64,000 nucleotides of DNA from an uncultured Alphaproteobacteria bacterium (GTDB lineage: Bacteria; Pseudomonadota; Alphaproteobacteria; Rhizobiales; Beijerinckiaceae), in the NCBI GenBank assembly GCA_937988775.1, contig CALKHP010000050.1, positions 124,001-188,000 of the forward strand, written 5' to 3'. The stretch's first letter is position 1. Every line of letters begins with the position of its first letter. The position numbers and the translations under genes were made by a program. This document shows positions 8,119 to 16,953 of the stretch, one piece after another. Below the pieces are notes generated by a model, which was given only the letters and a program-made list of their open reading frames with translations, had not been told where the DNA came from and did no database searches.

Positions 8119-8781
8119 ATGTATCAATGGGATTTCAGCTTCCTCTGGAGCTATCGCTGGCTGTTTTTCCAGGGGCTCGGCGTTACCGTCGGCTTCACGG
8201 TTGCCATCGTCGTGCTCGGGCTCGTCGCGGGCCTGGTGTCGGCACTGGCCAACCTTTCCCGTTTCGGGCTGCCGCGCTGGCTGGCGCTGAGCTACATCGA
8301 AGTCTTCCGTTGCACGCCCGTGCTGGTACAGCTCGTCTGGTTCTATTATGCGCTGCCGGTACTCAGCGGCATCGAAATATCGGCGGTCAGCGCGTCGATC
8401 CTCGCGCTTTCGCTCTACGGCGGCTCGTTCTATTCCGAAATCATCCGAGGCGGCATCGTCTCGATCGACCCCGGGCAGAATGAGGCCGCTGCGGCGTTGG
8501 GGATGACGCCGGGACAGGCGATGCGCCGGATCATCCTGCCGCAAGCGCTCAAGCGCATGGTTCCGGCGCTGATGAACCAGTCGATCATCCAGTTCAAGAA
8601 TACATCGCTGGTCTCGGTCCTGGCGGTGCCGGACCTGCTTTACCAGGGCCAGGTCGCGGCACATGACAGCTACCGGCCGCTCGAAGTCTATTCTGCGGTC
8701 GCGGTGGCGTATTTCGTGCTGCTCTTCCCGCTGACGGCCATCGTCCGTCAGGGCGAGAAGAAGCTGGCAACGAGTGATTGA
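8119..8781 (+). CDS. Amino-acid ABC transporter permease (HisM/GlnP type)
   Basis: 220-aa inner-membrane subunit of a polar-amino-acid importer. It has the typical start FFQGLGVTVGFTVAIVVLGL, the conserved YIEVFRCTPVLVQLVWFYYA block, and the EAA loop (EAAAALGMTPGQAMRRIILPQ) that docks on the ATPase. About five transmembrane helices are expected. Only one permease gene is present in this operon, so it should act as a homodimer. Its stop lies 9 nt ahead of the ATPase gene. Confidence 0.93.
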   Translation: MYQWDFSFLWSYRWLFFQGLGVTVGFTVAIVVLGLVAGLVSALANLSRFGLPRWLALSYIEVFRCTPVLVQLVWFYYALPVLSGIEISAVSASILALSLYGGSFYSEIIRGGIVSIDPGQNEAAAALGMTPGQAMRRIILPQALKRMVPALMNQSIIQFKNTSLVSVLAVPDLLYQGQVAAHDSYRPLEVYSAVAVAYFVLLFPLTAIVRQGEKKLATSD

Positions 8782-8790
8782 GGACAGGCC

Positions 8791-9582
8791 ATGGACCCGC
8801 AAGCGAAGATCGAGATCACGGCGCTGCGCAAGCAGTTCGGCAGCCTCGTCGTCCTCAAGGACATCAATCTCACGGTGGCTCCCGGCAGCGTCGTGGCGCT
8901 GATCGGCCCGTCGGGCTCGGGCAAGTCGACGCTGCTGCGCTGCATCAACCTGCTGGTAACGCCCGAAGGCGGGCGCGTGCGGGTCGGCAAGGACGTGTTC
9001 AGCTTCGATGCGGACACCAAGCTGCCGGGGGTGCGCCAACTCGCGCAGTTCCGCGCCAATACCGGCATGGTGTTCCAGCACTTCAACCTGTTTCCGCATA
9101 TGACGGCGCTCGGCAATGTCATGGAGGCGCCGGTGACGGTGCGCCGCAAGCCAAAAGCCGAGGCGCGCCAGCACGCCCTGGCGCTGCTGGCGAAAGTCGG
9201 TCTCGCCGACAAGGTCAACGAGTACCCGAGCCGCCTTTCCGGTGGCCAGAAGCAGCGCGTCGCCATCGCGCGCGCGCTTGCCATGGAGCCGGAGGTGATG
9301 CTGTTCGACGAGGCAACCTCCGCGCTCGACCCGGAACTCGTCGGCGAGGTACTGGCGGTGATGCAGCAGCTCGCGGCGGAGGGCATGACGATGGTGATCG
9401 TCACTCACGAGATCGCCTTCGCCCGCGAGGTCGCCGACCGGCTGATCTTCATGCGCGACGGGGTCGTCGTCGAGGAGGGACCGGCCAGGCAGGTCATCGA
9501 TAGCCCGCGCGAGGCAGCGACGCAGGCCTTCCTCAGCCATTTCCACCGTGCGGGCGCTCCGGCTGCAACGCCCCCGGCGTGA
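8791..9582 (+). CDS. Amino-acid ABC transporter ATP-binding protein (GlnQ/HisP type)
   Basis: 263-aa nucleotide-binding subunit that powers the 7156-8781 importer. Walker A is GPSGSGKST, the Q-loop is FQHFNLFPHMT, the signature is LSGGQKQRVAIARALAME, and Walker B with D-loop is LFDEATSALDPE. The switch histidine is in VTHEIAFAREVADR. Spacing to the permease is 9 nt and the next gene follows within 70 nt, consistent with one operon. Confidence 0.95.
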   Translation: MDPQAKIEITALRKQFGSLVVLKDINLTVAPGSVVALIGPSGSGKSTLLRCINLLVTPEGGRVRVGKDVFSFDADTKLPGVRQLAQFRANTGMVFQHFNLFPHMTALGNVMEAPVTVRRKPKAEARQHALALLAKVGLADKVNEYPSRLSGGQKQRVAIARALAMEPEVMLFDEATSALDPELVGEVLAVMQQLAAEGMTMVIVTHEIAFAREVADRLIFMRDGVVVEEGPARQVIDSPREAATQAFLSHFHRAGAPAATPPA

Positions 9583-9651
9583 GCGCCCTCACCCATCTCG
9601 TCACCGGCAGCACCGGCCAAGCCCGGCACATCAATGGAGCCCTTCGTGAAC

Positions 9652-10776
9652 ATGGCGGTCGTAAAACGGATCAGGCTCTTCCTGATTGAAAGTCCGATCA
9701 GGATGGCCCGGCTTCAGGGCGTCGGCAACGTCAAGGGCACGGTCAAGCGCGTGCTGCTCGAACTAACCGCCAGCGATGGCACGATCGGCTGGGGGGAAGC
9801 CGCGCCATGGGAGGTCTTCACCGGCACGCCGGAAGCGGCGTTGGCGGCGCTTGACATCTATCTGCGCCCCATCCTGCTCGGCCGCCCGATCCGGCACATC
9901 CGCGAAACCATGGCGCTGCTCGACAAGGCGCTGGTTGGCCATGCCGAAGCCAAGGTCGCGATCGAGACCGCGCTGTTCGACATGCTCGGCAAGCAAACCG
10001 GGCTTTCCGTCGCCGACCTCCTCGGCGGGCGCGTGCGCGACACGATCCCGCTCTCCTTCTCGATCGCCGATCCCGATTTCGATGCCGATCTCGAGCGCAT
10101 GAGCGCGATGGTGCCGGCCGGTAACGTGATCTACAAGGTCAAGACCGGCGTGAAACCCCATCGCGAGGACCTCGCCCATCTGGAAGCGATGCGCGCCAGG
10201 TTCGGTGACACGATCGATTTGCGGCTCGACTACAATCAGGCGTTGCAGCCGTTCGGTGCGATCAAGATCCTGCGCGATGTCGATCAGTTCCGACCGACCT
10301 TCATCGAACAGCCGGTGCCGCGCCCGCATCTGGCGGCGATGGCCTCCTTCGCAGCGGCGCTCGATACGCCGATCATGGCGGATGAAAGCTGCTTCGATGC
10401 GCAGGACCTCACGGAGATCGTCCGGCTTCAGGCCGCCGATGCAATCTCGGTGAAGCTGATGAAATGCGGCGGCCTGCTGAAGGCGCAAGCCCTGATGGCG
10501 ATCGCCGATACCGCCGGCCTGCCCGGCTATGGCGGCACCTTGTGGGAGGGTGGCATCGGCCTTGCGGCCGGCACGCAGCTCATCGCGGCGGCGCCAGGCA
10601 TCTCGCTCGGCTGCGAGTTCTACATGCCGCACCACGTCCTCACCGAGGATGTGCTCGAGGAGCGCATCCCCCATCGCGACGGCCAGGTCGTGGTTCCGGA
10701 CGGGCCTGGCCTTGGCATCGTGGTCACCGAGGCCGCGATCCGCGCCAACTCCCGGGTCCTGGCGATGCGCGACTAA
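9652..10776 (+). CDS. Mandelate racemase/muconate-lactonizing-family enzyme (enolase superfamily)
   Basis: 374 aa. The MLE-subgroup active site is intact: the Lys pair in YKVKTGV, metal ligands in RLDYNQ (Asp), FIEQPVP (Glu) and ADESCF (Asp), and the opposite-face Lys in SVKLMKCGG. Two lysines flanking the metal are used for 1,1-proton transfer or syn-elimination, as in dipeptide epimerases, N-succinylamino acid racemases and muconate cycloisomerase. Being in an amino-acid importer operon favours an epimerase or racemase role on an amino-acid derivative over muconate chemistry. ATG 9652 is preferred; an in-frame ATG at 9634 is also possible. Confidence 0.85.
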   Translation: MAVVKRIRLFLIESPIRMARLQGVGNVKGTVKRVLLELTASDGTIGWGEAAPWEVFTGTPEAALAALDIYLRPILLGRPIRHIRETMALLDKALVGHAEAKVAIETALFDMLGKQTGLSVADLLGGRVRDTIPLSFSIADPDFDADLERMSAMVPAGNVIYKVKTGVKPHREDLAHLEAMRARFGDTIDLRLDYNQALQPFGAIKILRDVDQFRPTFIEQPVPRPHLAAMASFAAALDTPIMADESCFDAQDLTEIVRLQAADAISVKLMKCGGLLKAQALMAIADTAGLPGYGGTLWEGGIGLAAGTQLIAAAPGISLGCEFYMPHHVLTEDVLEERIPHRDGQVVVPDGPGLGIVVTEAAIRANSRVLAMRD

Positions 10777-10851
10777 GGACGGAAGCCCTCGCCAGCTATC
10801 AGCTATGTTCGAGGCCGTAAGTGGTGCGCGATCCTCGCCCGAGGCCTTGCG

Positions 10852-11733
10852 TCAGGCGTCGGCTGCTCGCGCCCTCTGCCCGAGGGCGACGATCACGACC
10901 ACGACGATGGCCGTGACGATGGTCAGCAGGCCGATATGCTCACCATTGACCGGCGCGGAAAGGCCGACGGTGACGAAGGTCTGCAGCAACAGGATCTGGC
11001 TGGCGCGGGCGATGCCGGCCAGTGCCATGCCGGCATTCCAGGCGAAAAATCCGATGAACATGCTGAACAGCGAGACATAAGCCAGCCCGGCCCAGGCGCT
11101 GACGGGCACGACCGCCGGCTCGGCCGGCATCAGCCAGAATGCCGCCGGCAACATCAGCGGCAGCGCGATGACCAGCTCCCACGAGATCACCTCCCAGCCG
11201 GGCATCTCGCGCGACAGCTTGCCGGAATAGACATGGCCGATGGCTCCCGTCATCGCTCCCGCCGCCAGGTAGAGATCGCCGATATCGAAGCGGCCGCCGC
11301 CGTCGCGCAGCGCGTAGGCCGCAACCACCACGGCACCGAGCACCGCGAACAGCCAGAAGCGAAGCGACAGCCGCTCGCCGAGAATGACCGCGGCGGCAAC
11401 CGCCGTCATCAGCGGCATCACGCCGAGCACGACACCGCCATGGGCTGCCGGCACGGTGCGCAGGCCGAGCGCGACGAAGCCCGAGAAACCGCCGACGAAG
11501 CACACCGCGCAAACCACCATCAGGCGCAGTTGCGCGCGGCTTGGCCAGGAGCGGCGCAAGATGACCAGCACCAGCATGGCGAGCACGCCGGCGATTGCCG
11601 CGCGCGCCGCCGTGACGAAATAGGCATCGAGCCCTTCCACGGCGAGCCGGGTCGCGGGCACCGTGCCGCTGAAGATCAGCATGCCGACGAAAGCGAGCAC
11701 CAGACCGTAATTTTCGCGGCTGAGCGCATTCAT
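10852..11733 (-). CDS. DMT-family (EamA) transporter
   Basis: 293-aa integral membrane protein with about ten transmembrane helices in two EamA repeats (for example YGLVLAFVGMLIFSGTVPAT and, in the second half, ASQILLLQTFVTVGLSAPVN). Members export amino acids or metabolites. It reads leftward, convergent with the epimerase gene and downstream of the FAD oxidase gene by about 160 nt, so it may belong to the right-hand amino-acid cassette. ATG 11733 is chosen because upstream in-frame codons encode a non-hydrophobic, Arg-rich tail that does not fit. Confidence 0.88.
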   Translation of the reverse strand: MNALSRENYGLVLAFVGMLIFSGTVPATRLAVEGLDAYFVTAARAAIAGVLAMLVLVILRRSWPSRAQLRLMVVCAVCFVGGFSGFVALGLRTVPAAHGGVVLGVMPLMTAVAAAVILGERLSLRFWLFAVLGAVVVAAYALRDGGGRFDIGDLYLAAGAMTGAIGHVYSGKLSREMPGWEVISWELVIALPLMLPAAFWLMPAEPAVVPVSAWAGLAYVSLFSMFIGFFAWNAGMALAGIARASQILLLQTFVTVGLSAPVNGEHIGLLTIVTAIVVVVIVALGQRARAADA

Positions 11734-11895
11734 GCGCCGGCACCGAATGAAAAACGCGGCCGCCGGCCCGCCATCGGGAGAATCATCATGAGTCGAGCGT
11801 AGCCGGAGCGCGGCACATGTATCCACTTTATTGCTGCATCGCTCGCATTGATGCCGCTGATGCCACGGGGCGCATCGGCCGCGGGCTAAAACCAG

Positions 11896-13209
11896 CTATC
11901 CGGCCAGCCGCTTATCCAGCGCGTCCCGGAAATGGTACCAGCCGCTCACGATCGGCAGGAACCACGGCGTTCCGTAGTATAGCGGGTTTGCAGGAAATTG
12001 CGGGCTGTCGAATGCGCAAACCCGGTTTTGCCGCCCGAGCAGCTTCAATGCCGATTGATGGCCGAGATAGGTCATCAGCGCGACGCCGTTGCCGTTGCAG
12101 CCGACAGCATGGTTGAGCCCGTCATGGCTGCCCATATGCGCGATCTTGTCGAAGGTCATGCCGACAAAGCCGCTCCAGCAATGGCTCAGCTTGTATTCCT
12201 CGAGTTCGGGCCAGACCTTGGTCATCATCCTGTATAGCCGTGGCGCGGCGCCGGCCTCATCGACCCCGAACGCACCCGGCCGCCCTCCGAACAGGATGCG
12301 CGTGCCATCGGGCGAAGGGCGCGTGTAGAAAAGCTCGCGCTTGCTGTCGGTGATCATGCGGCGGCCGGGGTTGATTTTGTCCATCAAGGCCGTGGGCAAG
12401 GGCTCGGTGGCGATCTGGTAGCTGCGCACCGGGACGATGCGGCGTGCGAGATACGGTGTCGCATCGGCGCTATAGCCGTTGGTGCCGTAAAGAACCTCGC
12501 GTGCCCAGATATCGCCGCGCGCCGTGACGACGCGCTTGCCGCCGGCTTCCTCCTCGACACGCAGCACGGCGGCATGCGAACGGAGCTTCGCGCCTGCCGC
12601 CAATGCCAATTGCCGCAGAGCCCGATGGTATTTTGCCGGATGCAGGCCGCCATATTCATCGACGACGATGCCGCCATGGTAGAAATCCGTGCGCGTGATG
12701 CGATCCTGCTCGCTGCGCGGCACCTCGTGAACGGTCACGCCAGTGTACTTGTGCAACAACTCCCCCTGGCGGCGGAGCTTGTCGTAGTGTTTGGGCACAT
12801 GGGCGCCGAAAAACCTGCCTGTCAGTGCAAGGTCGGCGTCGAGGCCATGGTGGTGGATGAGTGCTTTCAGATGGTCGAACGACGCGATCGAGGCTTCGAG
12901 CAGGCGCGCCCTGCGCTCTTCGTCGACTCCCTTGATCGCCCCGCCGATCACGAGCTTCTGTCCGCTCGAGACCATCCCGCCGGAGCGGGTGCTGGCACCG
13001 CAGCCAAGCTCACCGGCATCGACGACTGTCACGTCCGTGCCGGACCTCGCCAGTTCCGCTGCCGCCGACAAGCCGCAATAACCGGACCCGACCACAAGCA
13101 CATCGGTCTTTTCGGGAAGCGGTTCGCTGGCCGTCTCCGGCGGCGCCGCATCCCACCAATATGGCTTGAGGCGAAAGCCTGACACATAGATGTCTTGCCT
13201 AGCCGGCAT
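11896..13209 (-). CDS. FAD-dependent amine/amino-acid oxidoreductase (DAO family)
   Basis: 437-aa flavoenzyme. The dinucleotide-binding motif is VLVVGSGYCGLSAAAELA, followed by the GCGASTRSGGMVSSG block typical of the glycine/D-amino-acid oxidase and γ-glutamylputrescine-oxidase-like group. The C-terminal part has CWSGFVGMTFDKIAHMG and NGNGVALMTYLG, which close the FAD site. It would oxidise a secondary or primary amine to an imine. The ATG at 13209 overlaps the end of the upstream ABC ATPase gene (13199) by 11 nt, so the two are translationally coupled. Confidence 0.9.
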   Translation of the reverse strand: MPARQDIYVSGFRLKPYWWDAAPPETASEPLPEKTDVLVVGSGYCGLSAAAELARSGTDVTVVDAGELGCGASTRSGGMVSSGQKLVIGGAIKGVDEERRARLLEASIASFDHLKALIHHHGLDADLALTGRFFGAHVPKHYDKLRRQGELLHKYTGVTVHEVPRSEQDRITRTDFYHGGIVVDEYGGLHPAKYHRALRQLALAAGAKLRSHAAVLRVEEEAGGKRVVTARGDIWAREVLYGTNGYSADATPYLARRIVPVRSYQIATEPLPTALMDKINPGRRMITDSKRELFYTRPSPDGTRILFGGRPGAFGVDEAGAAPRLYRMMTKVWPELEEYKLSHCWSGFVGMTFDKIAHMGSHDGLNHAVGCNGNGVALMTYLGHQSALKLLGRQNRVCAFDSPQFPANPLYYGTPWFLPIVSGWYHFRDALDKRLAG

Positions 13210-13969
13210 GGGAAACGTCTCCAAAAGGGCGAACGGATTGAAGGAAGCGCTGCGTTCTCTCCTCGCGGGGACTTCCAAAGATAGCGGCTGGAGGGCCCTG
13301 CTCGACGATGCGTCCTTCCGCCATGAAGATGACGCGGTCGGCGACCTCGCGCGCAAAACCCATTTCGTGCGTCACCACGATCATGGTCACGCCATCCCGG
13401 GCCAGGCCCTTCATCACATCAAGCACATCGACGATGGTTTCGGGATCGAGAGCCGAGGTCGGCTCATCGAACAGGATCGCCTTCGGGCGCATCGCCAGCG
13501 CCCGCACGATCGCGACGCGCTGCTGCTGGCCGCCGGACAGTTCGGATGGATAGGCCTCCGCCTTGTCGGCCAGGCCCACGCGGGCAAGAAGCCGCCGTGC
13601 TTCGGCTTCCGCGGCAGGGCCGTCGGCACGGCCACGACGGACCGGCGCAAGCGTCATATTGCGCAGCACGCTGAGATGCGGGAACAGGGCATAATCCTGG
13701 AACACCATGCCGACATCGACCCGAAGCTGTTGCCAACCTGCTTCATGATGAATGTCGATCGGGCGGCCCTCGATGCTGATCTCGCCTGCATCGGGCTTTA
13801 CCAGGCCGTTGATACAGCGGATCAGCGTGCTTTTGCCTGATCCGCTCGGCCCGATCACAACCACGACCTCTCCGGCCGAAACGCCAATATCAATGCCCTT
13901 CAGAACCGGTATCCCGCCGAACTGTTTCGAGAGGCCGCTGACGGCGATGACGGGCGGTGAGTCGTTCAT
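13199..13969 (-). CDS. Amino-acid ABC transporter ATP-binding protein
   Basis: 256 aa with Walker A GPSGSGKST, Q-loop FQDYALFPHLS, signature LSGGQQQRVAIVRALAM, Walker B LFDEPTSALDPE and switch histidine in VTHEMGFAREVADR. It serves the permeases at 15503 and 16227. It is separated from them by the lyase gene, whose stop overlaps this gene's start by 4 nt (ATGA at 13966-13969), tying enzyme and transporter into one transcript. Confidence 0.94.
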   Translation of the reverse strand: MNDSPPVIAVSGLSKQFGGIPVLKGIDIGVSAGEVVVVIGPSGSGKSTLIRCINGLVKPDAGEISIEGRPIDIHHEAGWQQLRVDVGMVFQDYALFPHLSVLRNMTLAPVRRGRADGPAAEAEARRLLARVGLADKAEAYPSELSGGQQQRVAIVRALAMRPKAILFDEPTSALDPETIVDVLDVMKGLARDGVTMIVVTHEMGFAREVADRVIFMAEGRIVEQGPPAAIFGSPREERTQRFLQSVRPFGDVSHAG

Positions 13970-15465
13970 GAGGCAAGCGCCGCGATATCCCGCTTGAGCG
14001 TCGCCCTCGCCTCAGCCAATCGCGTACGGTGCCCGGCAATCGTCGCGCGGAGCCCGTCAAGCCGACCGCGAGCGGCGGCGACCGAAGCCTCGGCCGCCTT
14101 GGGCGCCGGACCGCCGGGTACCGTACGCGCAGCAACACTGGCGGCGGGATCAAGGCTCTCCCTGACACGCTCGGCCGGCAGGCCGAGCGGATGGCCGGTC
14201 ACGTCGACGGCCGCCTGATCGACCATCTCCGTGGTGATCTCGCTGGCATCGAGCTTGCGGTCCATCGCCGCCCGGACCACGCCGCCGACGACATGATGGG
14301 CTTCGCGGAACGACAGGGAAGCCTCACGCACCATCAGGTCGGCAAGATCGGTGGCGGAGGCGAAATCCTGTTTCACGCGCATCGCCATGAGCGCGGCGTT
14401 CGGCCGGGCGGTCGAGACGACGAGGTCGAACAACGGCAGGCAATGCCCCATTTCAGAGCCTGCCTCCCAGACCGCCCGCATGCCCTCACGGTTGCCGTCG
14501 ATCGTATTGGTGAAGTTGGTGCCCTTGAGCGCGACGGCGGAGTTCACGTACAGGCCGAGAAGATGCCCCGCCTTGCCCTTGAGATGCTCAAGCACCACCG
14601 GGTTCTTCTTCTGCGGCATGATGCTCGAGGTTCCGGTCACCCGATCGGGGAACTCGATCGTCTGGAACTCGTGCGAGACCATGACATAGAAATCCTGGGC
14701 GATGCGGCTCCAGCCGATCGCGACCTGGTTGAAATTCCCCAGAAGCTCAAGCCCGAAATCGCGTGATGCGACGGCATCGAGCGTGTTCTCGACCAGCCCG
14801 TCGAAGCCGAGCAACCGCATCGTCATCTGGCGGTCGATGGCAAAGGTCGTTCCAGCAAGCGCGCCGGCGCCGAGCGCATTCAGGTTGGTGCGCGACCAGT
14901 TATCCATCAATCGTCCGGCATCGCGCTCGAAAGCGGCGCCGATCGCGGCCATGTAGAAGCCGAAGGTAGTCGGTTGGGCCGGCTGCAAATGCGTATAGCC
15001 GGGCATGACGACATCGCGGAACTCCAGCGCGCGCTCGAGCGCGTGCTCGATGATATCGGCAAGAGCGCCGGCCGTGGTGAGGATCAGGTCGCGTGCCCGC
15101 ATCCTGTCGAGGGTGGCGCCGAGATCGTTGCGACTGCGCGCGATATGCATGCGCCCACCGGCTTCCTGGCCGATCAAACCGATCAGGTGCGCCTCATAGT
15201 TGAAATAGGCATCCTCGCGTTGAGGATCGACCTCCACGACCGAGGGGCCTTCCTTCTCCATGCGCAGCAGACCTGCCGCGAGCATCCGGCTCGTCTCGGG
15301 CGAGATAACGCCCTGTCGCGCCAGCATCAGGACATGCGCCTGGTTCAGGTCGGTCATATCGTTGAACACCGTCGCGAAATCCCGGCCGAGCCGCGGCGCG
15401 TAGATATGCTCGCAAACCTCGGGCGCGACCATCTCGGTGAGCCGCCGACTGACTTTGGAATGCAT
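13966..15465 (-). CDS. Argininosuccinate-lyase-family C-N lyase, probably catabolic
   Basis: 499-aa member of the fumarase/aspartase superfamily. The signature loop is intact (GTSSIMPQKKNPVVLEHLKG) and GYTHLQPAQPTT carries the conserved His. SRNDLGATLDRMRARD matches the ASL-branch substrate loop. No arginine-biosynthesis genes are near; it lies inside an amino-acid importer operon beside an FAD amine oxidase and a PLP enzyme. The same branch includes catabolic lyases acting on N-substituted aspartates, such as EDDS lyase, which release fumarate and an amine. That is the favoured reading, by inference. ATG 15465 is chosen; upstream in-frame sequence does not resemble the family. Confidence 0.85.
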   Translation of the reverse strand: MHSKVSRRLTEMVAPEVCEHIYAPRLGRDFATVFNDMTDLNQAHVLMLARQGVISPETSRMLAAGLLRMEKEGPSVVEVDPQREDAYFNYEAHLIGLIGQEAGGRMHIARSRNDLGATLDRMRARDLILTTAGALADIIEHALERALEFRDVVMPGYTHLQPAQPTTFGFYMAAIGAAFERDAGRLMDNWSRTNLNALGAGALAGTTFAIDRQMTMRLLGFDGLVENTLDAVASRDFGLELLGNFNQVAIGWSRIAQDFYVMVSHEFQTIEFPDRVTGTSSIMPQKKNPVVLEHLKGKAGHLLGLYVNSAVALKGTNFTNTIDGNREGMRAVWEAGSEMGHCLPLFDLVVSTARPNAALMAMRVKQDFASATDLADLMVREASLSFREAHHVVGGVVRAAMDRKLDASEITTEMVDQAAVDVTGHPLGLPAERVRESLDPAASVAARTVPGGPAPKAAEASVAAARGRLDGLRATIAGHRTRLAEARATLKRDIAALAS

Positions 15466-15502
15466 GTCCGTTTCCTCATGTAACTTAGCGAAATCAAGAT
15501 GC

Positions 15503-16219
15503 TCAGGGGAGCGTGGGCGCCGCCTCCACAAGAGTGGCGTTGAGAACGCCGCCGCCTTTCGACTCGCGCCGCATACGCCGTTCCAGCCGGCGGCCAAACC
15601 AGGTGAGGCTTGAGCAAATCACGAAGTAGATCAGCAGCACCGCGCCATAGACGGTGAAGGCCGGGTTCCAGCCTTCCATCAATGTGGTGCGTTCGATGAT
15701 GATCTGCCCGACCCGGAAGAATTCGGTGACGCCGACGAGAGCGCCGAGGGAGGTCGACTGGATCACCAGCGTCAGCAGTCCGATGAAGGGCGGCAGGATG
15801 CTGCGCAGCGCCTGCGGCCCGATAATGTAGATGAAGATTTCCCACCCTTTCAGCCCGAGCGCCTTGGCGCTCTCGCTCTGGTGGCGCGGCACGGCTTCGA
15901 GGCCGCCGCGAACGATCTCGGCTCCGTTGGCCCCGCCCCACAGCGACAGGCCAACCGTCACGGCCGCAAACGGCGACAGTTCGATGCCGAGCAGCGGCGC
16001 ACCGAAGAACACGAAGAAGATGTTCACGATCAGGGGAATGTCGCGGCAGATCTCGACATAGGTACGCGTCACGGCACGCAGCCAGCCGATGCGCGTGGCG
16101 CCCAGCGTGCCGACCACGAAGGCGATGATCGTTGCAAAGACCAGCGTGACGGCCGCCAGGCCCAAGGTCATCGTCAGGCCTTGCAGGATGAATGGCAGGT
16201 TGTTGATCAGGATCGTCAT
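15503..16219 (-). CDS. Amino-acid ABC transporter permease 2
   Basis: 238-aa inner-membrane subunit with the family blocks TYVEICRDIPLIVNIFFVFF and the EAA loop SESAKALGLKGWEIFIYIIG. It starts 7 nt after the stop of the other permease gene (16227). The two probably form the heterodimeric channel of the right-hand importer. The lyase gene follows 37 nt downstream. Confidence 0.93.
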   Translation of the reverse strand: MTILINNLPFILQGLTMTLGLAAVTLVFATIIAFVVGTLGATRIGWLRAVTRTYVEICRDIPLIVNIFFVFFGAPLLGIELSPFAAVTVGLSLWGGANGAEIVRGGLEAVPRHQSESAKALGLKGWEIFIYIIGPQALRSILPPFIGLLTLVIQSTSLGALVGVTEFFRVGQIIIERTTLMEGWNPAFTVYGAVLLIYFVICSSLTWFGRRLERRMRRESKGGGVLNATLVEAAPTLP

Positions 16220-16226
16220 GCCGCTC

Positions 16227-16889
16227 TCACACCCGGAACGGCTTCTGCAGGTGATAGGCCAGCCGGTTCGTGAACAGCGACAGGACCAGTACCAGCGTCA
16301 GATAGATGCCGCACAGCGCGGAGAACATTTCCAGCGTGCGGAAATCCATGGAGATGCGATCGATGGCGACGAAGGTGAGTTCGGTCAGCCCGATGGCCTG
16401 GAGGTAGGACGAGTTCTTGAGCAGCGAGATCGACGTGTTCAACATCGCCGGCAGCGCAACGCGCACGGCAAGCGGCGCGGCGATCAGCCGGAAAAACCGC
16501 CAGGGTGACAACCCGAGCGAAAAGGCGGCTTCGCGCAAACCCTTGACCACGGTTTCAAGGCCGCCGCGTATATTCTCCATCTGATAGGCGCCGGCCCACA
16601 GCGTGAGCGAGAGCACGCCGGACCAGAATAGCGACAGCGTGACGCCGATGGTCGGGAGCCCGTAGAAAATGAAGAAAAGTTGCGCGAGCAGCGGCGTATT
16701 GCGAATGAACTCGACATAACCGGCAGCGACCTGCCGCAAGACCGGCACGTGCAACATGCGGATCGCCGCACCCAGCAACCCGACGATGATCGACAGCACG
16801 ATCGATATCGCACTGACCTCCACGGTCATGACCAGACCGCGTAACAGCGCCGGAACCTGCGCCCAGAGATAGGCGACATCGAAGCTCAT
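16227..16889 (-). CDS. Amino-acid ABC transporter permease 1
   Basis: 220-aa permease of the HisM/GltK type, with GYVEFIRNTPLLAQLFFIFY and an EAA loop REAAFSLGLSPWRFFRLIA. A second permease follows at 16219. Upstream lies the broken binding-protein gene and a strong stem-loop (16916-16937). Confidence 0.93.
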   Translation of the reverse strand: MSFDVAYLWAQVPALLRGLVMTVEVSAISIVLSIIVGLLGAAIRMLHVPVLRQVAAGYVEFIRNTPLLAQLFFIFYGLPTIGVTLSLFWSGVLSLTLWAGAYQMENIRGGLETVVKGLREAAFSLGLSPWRFFRLIAAPLAVRVALPAMLNTSISLLKNSSYLQAIGLTELTFVAIDRISMDFRTLEMFSALCGIYLTLVLVLSLFTNRLAYHLQKPFRV

Positions 16890-16915
16890 GCTCGCTCCTG
16901 TCGGTTGATCGCGGT

Positions 16916-16937
16916 GAGGGCGGCCGAGGCCGCCCTC
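16916..16937 (-). terminator. Stem-loop between binding-protein pseudogene and permease gene
   Basis: GAGGGCGGC (16916-16924) pairs perfectly with GCCGCCCTC (16929-16937) around a CGAG tetraloop. It lies 3' of the solute-binding-protein frame and before the permease start, the same position as the hairpin in the left cassette. There is no U-tract, so partial attenuation or 3'-end protection is more likely than full termination. Confidence 0.5.
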
Positions 16938-16953
16938 CCCTCAAGCGGCGCGC

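Noticed and set aside
7162..9546. 794-codon antisense frame across the left importer genes
   Set aside because: It crosses three real genes on the other strand and has no protein-family signature.
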